A stretch of 11,569 nt of DNA from an uncultured bacterium. Lineage in GTDB: Bacteria > Planctomycetota > Phycisphaerae > Phycisphaerales > SM1A02. Each line of letters begins with the position of its first letter. Within the stretch, counting starts at the first letter, position 1. Both the position numbers and the translations under genes were made by a program. The notes under the pieces are model-generated. The model did not search any database, was not told the DNA's origin, and saw only the letters and a list, made by a program, of their open reading frames with translations. This document shows positions 1-5,987 of the stretch, in pieces. Location: the NCBI GenBank assembly GCA_903861235.1, contig CAIOTP010000373.1:1-11569 (forward strand), in the 5' to 3' direction.

Positions 1-461
1 ATCTTGGCCTTGTCCATCGCGTCCTTCTCGGCGCGTGTGTAGACCATGATGAACGGTCCCTGTCGTTCCCACACGAAGCCGTTGACCGTGAGCAGGGCGT
101 CCAGCGCCTGGTCGATCGGCACGTCGTACAGGCTCACGCTGACCAGTGCCTTCACCTTCTCGCTGGCCACGATGTTCATGCGGCTCTTGATGCTCAGCAG
201 CTCGAGGAGCTTGGTGATCTCGATGCCTTGAGCCGCGAGGGACACCGTCCCGTGCTCGGAAACCGAGACCGATGCCGCCGGGATGACCTCGGGAGCCGCC
301 TGCTGGGCGGGCACCTCGGGCGGTGCGGATGGTTCCGGTGGCACGACCTGGGCAGCAGCCGACCACCAGCACGTCGCCATGGCGACGCAGGCCATCCACC
401 TTGGCTTCAGGGGTCGTGCCCTCACGCTCACATCCCCCTTTTCGGCCGAATTGAACGTCAT
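1..461 (-). CDS. Type IV pilus/T2SS secretin, N-terminal part (partial, runs off left edge)
   Basis: This is the first 153 codons of an outer-membrane secretin, the ring-shaped channel through which a pilus or secreted protein passes. A hydrophobic stretch at residues 23-37 ending in AAAQ looks like a signal peptide. A Pro/Ala/Glu-rich linker follows (about 39-63). Residues about 72-142 then read as a secretin/TonB short N-terminal (STN/N0) domain: an LLELLSIKSRMNIV helix-strand followed by VSVSLYDVPIDQALDALL and a final FIMVY strand. The ring-forming C-terminal domain lies outside the window. The start is uncertain. The ATG at 459-461 sits 7 bases after the upstream stop, with GGAAGG about 11 bases before it. 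The GTG at 423-425 has AAGGGGG at better spacing and gives a more usual signal peptide. It is the last visible gene of the minus-strand pseudopilin operon. PilQ-like versus GspD-like cannot be decided from this fragment. Confidence 0.85.
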   Translation of the reverse strand, partial: MTFNSAEKGDVSVRARPLKPRWMACVAMATCWWSAAAQVVPPEPSAPPEVPAQQAAPEVIPAASVSVSEHGTVSLAAQGIEITKLLELLSIKSRMNIVASEKVKALVSVSLYDVPIDQALDALLTVNGFVWERQGPFIMVYTRAEKDAMDKAK

Positions 462-468
462 CCTGTGC

Positions 469-975
469 TCAGCCTTCCGGATTCGGCCATTGGACCTGCA
501 TTTGTCCCGTGCCCAAATCAAAGATTATAAGACACGTCTCTCCAGAGTCCGGTAATATCATCTCTAGGTTGTTTGGAGAAGTCCTGACTCCTCCGTACGC
601 CTCGAACTCAAGGGATCTTGTCGATCCGGCGGGCAGGGAGATGCGGGTCCCGGCAGCGCATGCGGCCATGCCCTCGCCAAGCACCCGGCGCATGCTGGTT
701 CCGTCGCTGGCGGTCACGGGGGTGTTGGGCGCCGATTGTCGCACCACCATCCAACCGGTGCCGTCTTCAAGCAGAAGGATGCTCGCCGGATCGTCCGGGT
801 TGGCCAGGGTGGCGCTTCGCGCCCATTCCACGTCCTGCTCGAGCATGCGGGCGGCTCCCTGCAGTGATTCGGCCCGGTAGTGGCTGAACAGGTCCACGCC
901 CAGCGCCGCGAGCACACCGATGATGAGCAGGGTGACCAGAACCTCAAGCAGGGTTGTTCCGCGTCGAACGCTCAT
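469..975 (-). CDS. GspH/FimT-like minor pseudopilin
   Basis: A 168-residue minor pilin of the GspH/FimT type, expected to join the initiation or tip complex of the filament. The short basic leader MSVRRG would be cut by prepilin peptidase after G6. The mature N-terminus TTLLE has the conserved Glu at +5 and leads into a hydrophobic helix (VLVTLLIIGVLAAL). After it, ARMLEQDVEWARSATLANPDD followed by a strand-rich half resembles the GspH fold. It carries two cysteines in the C-terminal half that could pair. The ATG overlaps the stop of the upstream PilX-like gene (ATGA at 972-975), and AAGGGGA lies about 9 bases before the start. Its stop lies 7 bases before the secretin ATG, so the two are likely cotranscribed. 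Pseudopilin identity is firm from the N-terminus; assignment to GspH rather than another minor pilin rests on size and general pattern. Confidence 0.85.
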   Translation of the reverse strand: MSVRRGTTLLEVLVTLLIIGVLAALGVDLFSHYRAESLQGAARMLEQDVEWARSATLANPDDPASILLLEDGTGWMVVRQSAPNTPVTASDGTSMRRVLGEGMAACAAGTRISLPAGSTRSLEFEAYGGVRTSPNNLEMILPDSGETCLIIFDLGTGQMQVQWPNPEG

Positions 976-2612
976 GGGCCCGTCCCCTTGTCAGGTCCCC
1001 AGCGGAGCGGACGCACCGGAAACATCTCGTCGGGATCGCCGCCACGGTTGGGGGCGCGTCCCTCGGTCAGGCCCACGATGTCGTCGAGGGCATGGTCATA
1101 TCGGAATCGGCTCGTGCCGTCGATGAACACGCTGTCCGCGGCGATCCGGCCGTATACCTGGGAGCCGCCGTTGAAGTAGATGCTGCTGACCGGCAGGAAC
1201 AGGCTGCCGATCACGCTGGTGTCCTGGAAGTTCCAGACGAAGAGCGGGCTCAGCAGACTTCGGATCGGATAGATCCGGAGCCGCCATGGCTCGAGATATC
1301 GTGGCTCGTCGGGTGACACCAGATCGCATTCGGAGGTCTGGAATCCTCGACCCATCCAAGCCTTCATGTGCGGGTCGCCGGTCGCTCGCGTGGGATCGCT
1401 CTCGCCCACGCACTGGAAGTAGCTGCCCACCCAGCATCGATTCATCAGGAGCCGGTAGCCGTTGTTGATCTCCAGGTCGGCGTCGCTGGTCAGTTCCACG
1501 GTGGTGTTGCTCCAGTTGATCCCGGTGGGATACAGGTTGAACAGCGACCACTTGGGCTGCACCACGATCTTCACGGGCCCCTGGATCCGGATGGTCGCGT
1601 TGTTGGCGATCCACGATCCGTAGATCTCGTAGGTGCCTGCCGTGAGCAGGAGCGTGCAGTTGTTCGTGGTCAGGTTCGTGTTGCTCGACCCGGTGGGGGA
1701 GCCCACGCGGAACGGGGTCATGGTGCGGTTGCCGCTGGTGATCGAGTTGCCGCCGGTCACGTCGGGTGGAGCGGGCGTGGTGGGCACGGGTTGCGGCGCC
1801 TGCACCATGCGGATCGATTCCTCCGGACTCATGCGCACCGTGGCCACCTTGTCCCGACCTGGACCGTTGATCGGGAAGGAAGCGCCCCACAGGTTCGTTC
1901 CACCGTTGTAGGGGTAGTAGACCCAGGTGCTCTTGAGCGTGCGGGCATCGCCCGGATCCACAGGCAGCGCAGTGGCCTCGAACTGCGTGTCGCCGTCGAT
2001 CCACACACCGCTGAAGTTGGCGAAGGCGAAGTCGGCCTGGGTGCCCAGGTTCACGCGGCGCCGCTCGGCGGTCTTGGGGGCGCGATCCCAGCGACCGACC
2101 TGATTGCCCGTGCCGAAGATCCACAGCAGCTTGTTGGCGAAGATGGCGTACTGACCCTTCACCACCTGAGGAATGCTCATGTGCGAGAGCGAGGACCACC
2201 GGGCGCCGTCGCGCTCGGCCACCACGCCGACCTCGATCTCGGTGGTGGAGGCGTCGGGCACGCTCATGGCAGCCGAGGCACCCGCCTCGCGCTTGCGGAT
2301 GTCGACCAGCGAAACGGTCACCGTGCCCCCGTCCAGCGGGTAGCCGTCGAGAAGCTTGCCCGCCGAGTGCCGCGTGCGCCAGCCGGTCTCGTCACTCCGA
2401 AGGATCGCCTTCGCCAGATCCAGCCCGCTGTCCGCCAGTTCGCGTGCCTGCATGGAACCCGCCGCGTTGCGGCTGACCAGGAACGCCGAATGCCGGCTTG
2501 CCGTGAAGGCCAGGGTGGCCGTGCCCACCACCAGCATGGCGAAGATGGTCAGCATGAGGGCGGCACCCTTGCGGGTTGCACCGGTCGGCAGGATGGTCCG
2601 TGCTCGAGTCAT
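972..2612 (-). CDS. Large PilX/GspK-like minor pseudopilin with beta-helix-like C-terminal domain
   Basis: A 546-residue protein with a prepilin-like N-terminus. Its basic leader ends in RKG, with probable cleavage after G16, followed by the hydrophobic helix AALMLTIFAMLVVGTATLAF. It lacks the Glu at +5, as GspK-type tip pseudopilins do. Residues 54-72 (ARELADSGLDLAKAILRSD) match the PilX/GspK N-terminal helix pattern. Residues about 300-515 are rich in short Asn/Thr/Ser/Gly strand repeats. Near 468-514 is a block with the VIGSLFLP...GGSQVYGRIAADSV...F.YDHAL pattern found in the C-terminal domain of PilX-like proteins (DUF7305 as I recall it). Cysteines at 319, 393, 401 and 429 could form two disulfides. 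It is much longer than proteobacterial PilX (under 200) or GspK (about 330). The start overlaps the upstream stop (ATGA, 2609-2612) and has no clear Shine-Dalgarno, so translation is probably coupled. Likely role, inferred: filament tip or surface-exposed adhesive subunit. Confidence 0.8.
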   Translation of the reverse strand: MTRARTILPTGATRKGAALMLTIFAMLVVGTATLAFTASRHSAFLVSRNAAGSMQARELADSGLDLAKAILRSDETGWRTRHSAGKLLDGYPLDGGTVTVSLVDIRKREAGASAAMSVPDASTTEIEVGVVAERDGARWSSLSHMSIPQVVKGQYAIFANKLLWIFGTGNQVGRWDRAPKTAERRRVNLGTQADFAFANFSGVWIDGDTQFEATALPVDPGDARTLKSTWVYYPYNGGTNLWGASFPINGPGRDKVATVRMSPEESIRMVQAPQPVPTTPAPPDVTGGNSITSGNRTMTPFRVGSPTGSSNTNLTTNNCTLLLTAGTYEIYGSWIANNATIRIQGPVKIVVQPKWSLFNLYPTGINWSNTTVELTSDADLEINNGYRLLMNRCWVGSYFQCVGESDPTRATGDPHMKAWMGRGFQTSECDLVSPDEPRYLEPWRLRIYPIRSLLSPLFVWNFQDTSVIGSLFLPVSSIYFNGGSQVYGRIAADSVFIDGTSRFRYDHALDDIVGLTEGRAPNRGGDPDEMFPVRPLRWGPDKGTGP

Positions 2613-3223
2613 GGGCAGTCCGGATGCCTCTGACCATGGGCGAGGCGACCGCCAAGTTCCACCTGAAGGCCTCCGACATCGTCGGTCAGCGTTCCGGAGA
2701 ACGAGAAGCGTCGCACACTGCAGGCGTCGTCGTCCTCCACTCGGAAGCCGCCCGAGGCGATTCCCTCCAGCACGGACGTGACGGTCAGTCGTGACTGCAC
2801 CTGCATGGTCAGTCGCAGCCCGTCCCAGTCGGTAGAGAGAGGATGGACCGTGCGGTCACTGCGGTCGCGCGTGGTCAGCAGGGTGAGCGTGCCCGACGTG
2901 GGATCGTGCAGATACCAGGCCAGCTCGTTGGCCTCGATGCGGTCGTACTCCTGGGTGTTCGTGGGGCCGGAGGTGAACGGCTCCGAAGGCAGCCAAAGAA
3001 GGACCTCGTCGGCATCCTGATGCAGGATCAACCGGGCCCGAGCCGCATGGTCCGAGAGGCGGGCTTCGGCTCGAGCCAGGCGCGCGGAGGCGGCCGCGGC
3101 CCGGTCCTCCATCTGCATGAGACCCGAAGTGGCGGAGAGGCTGCCCGCCACCGCCAAGGCGATCAACGAAGTGATCGCGGAGGCGATCGTCAATTCCACC
3201 AGGGTGAGGCCACGGCGTCTCAT
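2609..3223 (-). CDS. GspJ/PilW-like minor pseudopilin
   Basis: A 204-residue minor pilin. The leader MRRRG is only five residues, with predicted cleavage after G5. The mature protein begins LTLVE with Glu at +5, followed by the hydrophobic helix LTIASAITSLIALAVAG. A long amphipathic helix follows (about 35-65, with many Ala/Arg). The strand-rich remainder includes ELAWYLHDPTSGTLTLLTTR, a pattern common in GspJ/PilW-type proteins where a tyrosine-containing strand precedes a DP turn. Size fits GspJ (about 200). The ATG overlaps the stop of the GspI-like gene (ATGA, 3220-3223), with GGGAG about 9 bases upstream. Its own stop overlaps the start of the large PilX-like gene. In T2SS systems GspI, GspJ and GspK form a tip complex, and here the three genes are adjacent in that order, which supports the call. 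PilW is the T4P counterpart and cannot be excluded. Confidence 0.82.
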   Translation of the reverse strand: MRRRGLTLVELTIASAITSLIALAVAGSLSATSGLMQMEDRAAAASARLARAEARLSDHAARARLILHQDADEVLLWLPSEPFTSGPTNTQEYDRIEANELAWYLHDPTSGTLTLLTTRDRSDRTVHPLSTDWDGLRLTMQVQSRLTVTSVLEGIASGGFRVEDDDACSVRRFSFSGTLTDDVGGLQVELGGRLAHGQRHPDCP

Positions 3224-3696
3224 GAGCCGGTCTCCCGCACGCGATGGCGCCGGATGGAGGCGTAGACCGTGCCGTCGGGACCGAAGACCTCGACCTGGAT
3301 TCGTGTCCCCTCCACCTGCACGCCACCGTACTGCGTGAAGGTGAGGGGTTCGTCCGACAGGGTGGTTCGGCGTCCCAGCCGGGACCAGGCTCCTCCCAGG
3401 GTGCCTGTGCGATCCACGCCGCCACCCGCGGGGGGGGCCATCATGGTGCCGATCGGCTCCTCGACGGCGTGGTCGGCCATGGCCTCGAAGGGCTTCTCCA
3501 GCAGGAACGCCAGCTGTTGCTGCGCCGCCTGGGCGGCCATCTGGGTCAGACGGGCTTCCTGCTGGGCAGCGGAGGACAGTCCCAACCCCACCGCGGCGGC
3601 CGAGGCCACCAGGGTCAGGATGACCGTGGCCATGAGGGCCTCGATCAGGGTGAAGCCGGACCGACCGGCCTTGATTGCGGAAATCATGGATTCCAT
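3220..3696 (-). CDS. GspI/PilV-like minor pseudopilin
   Basis: A 158-residue minor pilin, the first gene of the minus-strand operon. The leader of 14 residues ends in GRSG; cleavage before F15 gives FTLIEALMATVILTLVASAAAV, a textbook pilin N-terminus with Glu at +5. The EALMATVIL motif is typical of the GspI/PilV branch. A helix rich in Gln/Ala (QQEARLTQMAAQAAQQQLAFLLE) follows, the region where GspI normally tracks GspJ. The C-terminal part is strand-like (VQVEGTRIQVEVFGPDGTVYASIRR). The ATG at 3694-3696 has a strong AAGGAGG (bases 3703-3709, read on the minus strand) six bases before it, so this start is preferred over the internal ATG at codon 4. The coding strand contains a run of eight C (G8 at 3430-3437 on the plus strand) at about codon 87. 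GspI fits the gene order I-J-K; PilV is the alternative name. Confidence 0.83.
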   Translation of the reverse strand: MESMISAIKAGRSGFTLIEALMATVILTLVASAAAVGLGLSSAAQQEARLTQMAAQAAQQQLAFLLEKPFEAMADHAVEEPIGTMMAPPAGGGVDRTGTLGGAWSRLGRRTTLSDEPLTFTQYGGVQVEGTRIQVEVFGPDGTVYASIRRHRVRETGS

Positions 3697-3887
3697 CTCA
3701 AGCCTCCTTCTCGACCATCCGATTCAGGCTCTGAAGGGCAATGTCAGCCTTTCAGGAGGGGAGGAAAATCTTGAAAAGTTCGGCCGCGTCATTTGGAACC
3801 CCTCCGACCGCATCCGACCGTGGTCTCACGAGCAGTGCAGAGATGCGACGGACTCTCATCGAAGTCACGCCCAACGAAAGGAACCCC
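3697..3887. promoter_or_regulatory. Divergent intergenic control region with TTCAG/CTGAA repeats
   Basis: This 191-base gap separates the pseudopilin/secretin operon (leftward) from the pilin gene (rightward), so promoters for both arms should lie here. Visible: a 5-base inverted repeat TTCAG-N3-CTGAA at 3723-3735, and another TTCAG at 3751-3755 that can pair imperfectly with CTGAAGG at 3731-3737. On the plus strand, TTGAAA at 3771-3776 is followed after 17 bases by TGGAAC at 3794-3799. That pair is a possible sigma-70 type promoter, but the -10 matches only three of six positions. No GG-N10-GC sigma-54 site was found on either strand. A purine-rich Shine-Dalgarno-like stretch (3753-3769) is not followed by a convincing start. 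The function of the repeats is unproven. Confidence 0.35.
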
Positions 3888-4289
3888 ATGAGCAACTCGA
3901 ACAACACCTCGAAGAACGGCAACTCGTACAACGGCAAGCGCGGCAAGCGTCGCGGATTCACCCTGATCGAGATCCTGATCGTCGTGGTCATTCTCGGCGT
4001 GCTGGCCGCCCTGGTCATTCCGGGCGTCACCGGTGCCCTGAGCGACGCCAATGCCAACGCGGCTGCGGCGAGGGCCTCGCAGATCACCACCATGGTGACT
4101 CGCCTGAACAGCTTCAAGCCCGGCGGCGCTTCGATCGCGCTGACCGACGGCACCGTCTATTCGGCCGACGATCTGGCCGCTCTCGTGACCGCCAACTACT
4201 GCACCACCGACGACCTGTCGAACCAGGCGAAGGAGGACGGTGGCTGGGTGTGGAACGACGCGACCAAGAAGTTCACGCCCGAATCCTGA
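3888..4289 (+). CDS. Major type IV pilin / GspG-like pilin precursor
   Basis: A 133-residue prepilin, likely the main filament subunit because it stands alone ahead of a strong terminator and directly precedes the assembly genes. The start ATG at 3888 has AAAGGA about six bases upstream; the frame stays open further 5' but without a better site. The leader is 23 residues, Asn/Ser-rich then basic (KRGKRRG). Cleavage after G23 gives FTLIEILIVVVILGVLAALVIPG, with Glu at +5 and Pro22. The mature chain is about 110 residues: an Ala-rich helix (DANANAAAARASQITTMVTRLNSF) and a short C-terminal part ending GGWVWNDATKKFTPES. It has a single cysteine, so no disulfide-bounded D-loop, and I do not see the calcium-site and DPWGxPY region usual in GspG. 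The size suits a small pilin. GspG-like versus PilA-like remains open. Confidence 0.88.
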   Translation: MSNSNNTSKNGNSYNGKRGKRRGFTLIEILIVVVILGVLAALVIPGVTGALSDANANAAAARASQITTMVTRLNSFKPGGASIALTDGTVYSADDLAALVTANYCTTDDLSNQAKEDGGWVWNDATKKFTPES

Positions 4290-4296
4290 ACGTGGC

Positions 4297-4312
4297 TGGC
4301 GGCTTGCCGCCA
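4297..4312 (+). other. Stem-loop with CUUG tetraloop just after the pilin stop
   Basis: A perfect six-base stem TGGCGG/CCGCCA with loop CTTG closed by a G-C pair, the G(CUUG)C type known as an unusually stable tetraloop. It begins eight bases after the pilin stop codon. No T-run follows, so it is not a terminator by itself. A role in protecting the 3' end of pilin mRNA is inference. Confidence 0.45.
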
Positions 4313-4336
4313 TGCCTGAGGCACGTTTGAACAGAT

Positions 4337-4373
4337 CTGAGGCACCCCGGCGACGGGGTGCCTCAGTCGTTTC
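4337..4373 (+). terminator. Rho-independent terminator after the pilin gene
   Basis: A perfect 13-base-pair stem (4337-4349 with 4354-4366) closed by a GCGA loop, which is of the stable GNRA class. It is followed by TCGTTT, a short and imperfect T-run. It lies 47 bases after the pilin stop and ahead of pilM. It probably ends most pilin transcripts while letting a minor share read into the assembly genes, or separates two transcription units. The stem is very strong; the weak T-run leaves termination efficiency uncertain. A copy of the first nine bases of the left arm occurs at 4316-4324. Confidence 0.8.
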
Positions 4374-4395
4374 CCGGGGCGGACGGTGAAGTGGA

Positions 4396-4413
4396 CCTCG
4401 GTTTCGACCGAGG
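4396..4413 (+). other. Stem-loop with UUCG loop upstream of pilM
   Basis: A perfect seven-base stem CCTCGGT/ACCGAGG closes a TTCG loop. The closing pair is U-A rather than the optimal C-G. It ends eight bases before the AGGAG ribosome-binding site of pilM (4422-4426). It could be a transcript 5' stabiliser, a processing product boundary or a mild brake on pilM translation; none of these is shown by sequence alone. Confidence 0.45.
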
Positions 4414-4434
4414 AATGGACCAGGAGCAGGCCTC

Positions 4435-5379
4435 GTGAAGCACCTTCGAAACATCCTCGTTCGCCGCAAGGCCCACCTGGCCGTCGACCTGGGTCCGGAC
4501 GCGGTCCGCATCCTGGCTGTCGAGGCAGGCGAGGCACGGCAGGTCGTCTGCCTGCAGCGACCGACCGACGCCGAGTTGCGTTCGGCCGTGCGGACCGAGG
4601 GACTGCAGGGTTCGGAGTGTCGCATCACGCTGTCCACGCGGCTCTTCCGCATGGAGCCGGCCGCCATGCCGCCCATGAGCGAGATCGAGCGGGCACGCAG
4701 TGCACGGTTCGAGGCCATGGACCGGTTCGGACTGGATCCTGAGGCTGCCGTGGTGCGCCATGCGCCGCTGGGTGCCGACGGTCGTCAGGTGCTGCTCATG
4801 GCTGCGGACACGACCACGCTTTCCAACGCCGTCGGGCCGATCCTTCGGGCGGGCCTGATGCCCGTTTCCGTGGAGCCGGCCGCCTGGTCCGCGATCCGTG
4901 GTGCGATCCGCTGGGGAGGACTTCTGGCCGAGGAGCGGACCGCCTTCGTGCATCTGGAGCCCGATGTGGCCTCCGTGGCCGTCGTGCATGACGGCACGGT
5001 CGAATCCTTCCGCTGCATGCATGGCCACTGGGGCGACACCGTGGCCACGCAGAGTCGGAGCCTGGCTTCCGAGGAGGGCGATCTCGCCCTGGAACCCGAG
5101 GCCGACGGTTGGAAGTGGAGTGCGCTGGCGGAGGAAATGGTGCGGGCGCTTCGAGGCCCGGGCGAGAGCCAAGGCTGGCCGGTCCGCATGCTGCTGACCG
5201 GCACCGGCGCCGACGACGCCTCGTTGGCGAGGACCTTGTCCGGCGTGTGCGGTCTTCCCGCGGTCGCCGCCGGCAGCTCTCGATGGCTGAGTGGTGCGGA
5301 ACTTCGTGGCGAGGTCTGGGCCTCCGCCATCGGATCGGCGGCGGTCCTCGAGGCTCTGGCACGACGGAGGGCCGCATGA
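4435..5379 (+). CDS. pilM: PilM-like actin-fold pilus assembly protein
   Basis: A 314-residue cytoplasmic protein of the PilM family (actin/FtsA-like fold). In type IV pili PilM binds nucleotide and the cytoplasmic tail of PilN and couples the inner-membrane complex to the motor ATPase; in T2SS its counterpart is the cytoplasmic part of GspL. The first phosphate-binding-type motif is AVDLGPDAVRIL at residues 16-27. A PVSVEPAAWSAIRG segment (about 143-156) matches the conserved PilM VE-A-A-R region. The second subdomain starts near 173 with HLEPDVASVAVVHDGTVESFR, and a third glycine motif, LLTGTGADD, starts at 253. No membrane segment is seen, as expected for PilM and unlike GspL. It is somewhat short for PilM (about 350). 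The start is GTG at 4435 with AGGAG eight bases upstream. Its stop overlaps the next start (ATGA, 5376-5379). Confidence 0.85.
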   Translation: MKHLRNILVRRKAHLAVDLGPDAVRILAVEAGEARQVVCLQRPTDAELRSAVRTEGLQGSECRITLSTRLFRMEPAAMPPMSEIERARSARFEAMDRFGLDPEAAVVRHAPLGADGRQVLLMAADTTTLSNAVGPILRAGLMPVSVEPAAWSAIRGAIRWGGLLAEERTAFVHLEPDVASVAVVHDGTVESFRCMHGHWGDTVATQSRSLASEEGDLALEPEADGWKWSALAEEMVRALRGPGESQGWPVRMLLTGTGADDASLARTLSGVCGLPAVAAGSSRWLSGAELRGEVWASAIGSAAVLEALARRRAA

Positions 5380-5987
5380 CTCTCCCTGTGGCGCTGGACT
5401 TCATGCCCGAGAGCGTGCATCGCGCCGTGCGCGTGGCCCGCTCTCGACGCAGGTGCGCCCTGCTGGGCGGCCTGCTGCTCGCCCTGTGTGCGGGGACCAG
5501 CCTGCACAGCTGGAACACGGCCCGCCGCGCCGATGGTGAGCGGGAGGTCAGCGCCCAGCGAGTGGCCCATCAGGTCGGCGTGGACGAGGTGATCGATCGC
5601 ATGACCGTGGAGCGTGAGGACCTGGAGCGAGCCCTGAACATCACCGACGGCTTCATGCCCTCCGTGACTCCCTCCGCCGTGGTGGCCACGCTGACGCATC
5701 TCATGCCGGCTCGCACGGTGCTTCATGGCGTGCGCATCGCCATGGAAGACACCCCGCGACAACTGGCGGTCACCGTGCGCGGGCATGCGGCGGGCATCGC
5801 TGAAGTGAAGCAGCTGCAGGACAGCCTGGCGGCGCAGCCGGCCTTCCAGCGGATCACCGTCTCGGAGAGCCGTGGCATGGAGATCCGGGATCGCCGGGTG
5901 CAGGCCTTCGCCATCTCGTTCCAGGTGCCGCTGCAGGTCCGCGTGAGGGCTGCCCGGTCACCGGTTCGCCAGGAGGTCGTCCAATGA
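5376..5987 (+). CDS. PilN-like inner-membrane pilus assembly protein
   Basis: A 203-residue single-pass membrane protein. The ATG at 5376 overlaps the pilM stop and has GGAGG five bases upstream. The frame is open earlier (from 5109), but that part lies inside pilM and is spurious. The cytoplasmic tail (1-26) contains LDFMPES, which sits where PilN has its PilM-binding INLLP motif. It is a relaxed variant. The membrane helix is about 27-45, followed by a coiled-coil-like region (about 48-90, E/R/V-rich). A periplasmic alpha/beta domain (about 105-185) contains the usual TLTHLMPARTVLHGVRI pattern and a KQLQDSLAAQPAFQRITV segment typical of PilN (helix, then a strand describing residue differences). 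It is expected to pair with the PilO-like protein through the coiled coils. Its stop overlaps the start of the next gene (ATGA, 5984-5987). Confidence 0.82.
   Translation: MTLPVALDFMPESVHRAVRVARSRRRCALLGGLLLALCAGTSLHSWNTARRADGEREVSAQRVAHQVGVDEVIDRMTVEREDLERALNITDGFMPSVTPSAVVATLTHLMPARTVLHGVRIAMEDTPRQLAVTVRGHAAGIAEVKQLQDSLAAQPAFQRITVSESRGMEIRDRRVQAFAISFQVPLQVRVRAARSPVRQEVVQ

Noticed and set aside
1368..2633. 421-codon plus-strand open frame opposite the PilX-like gene
   Set aside because: The minus frame has a prepilin N-terminus and proper coupling to its neighbours; the plus frame is His/Gly/Val-rich shadow sequence.
3741..3887. Upstream extension of the pilin frame (ATG at 3741 or TTG at 3771 after a purine-rich stretch)
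   Set aside because: It would add up to 49 residues before an already long leader. The ATG at 3888 has a well-placed AAAGGA and gives a normal prepilin.
5109..5375. Upstream extension of the PilN-like frame
   Set aside because: It lies wholly inside pilM in another frame, while the ATG at 5376 has GGAGG and the ATGA overlap used throughout the operon.
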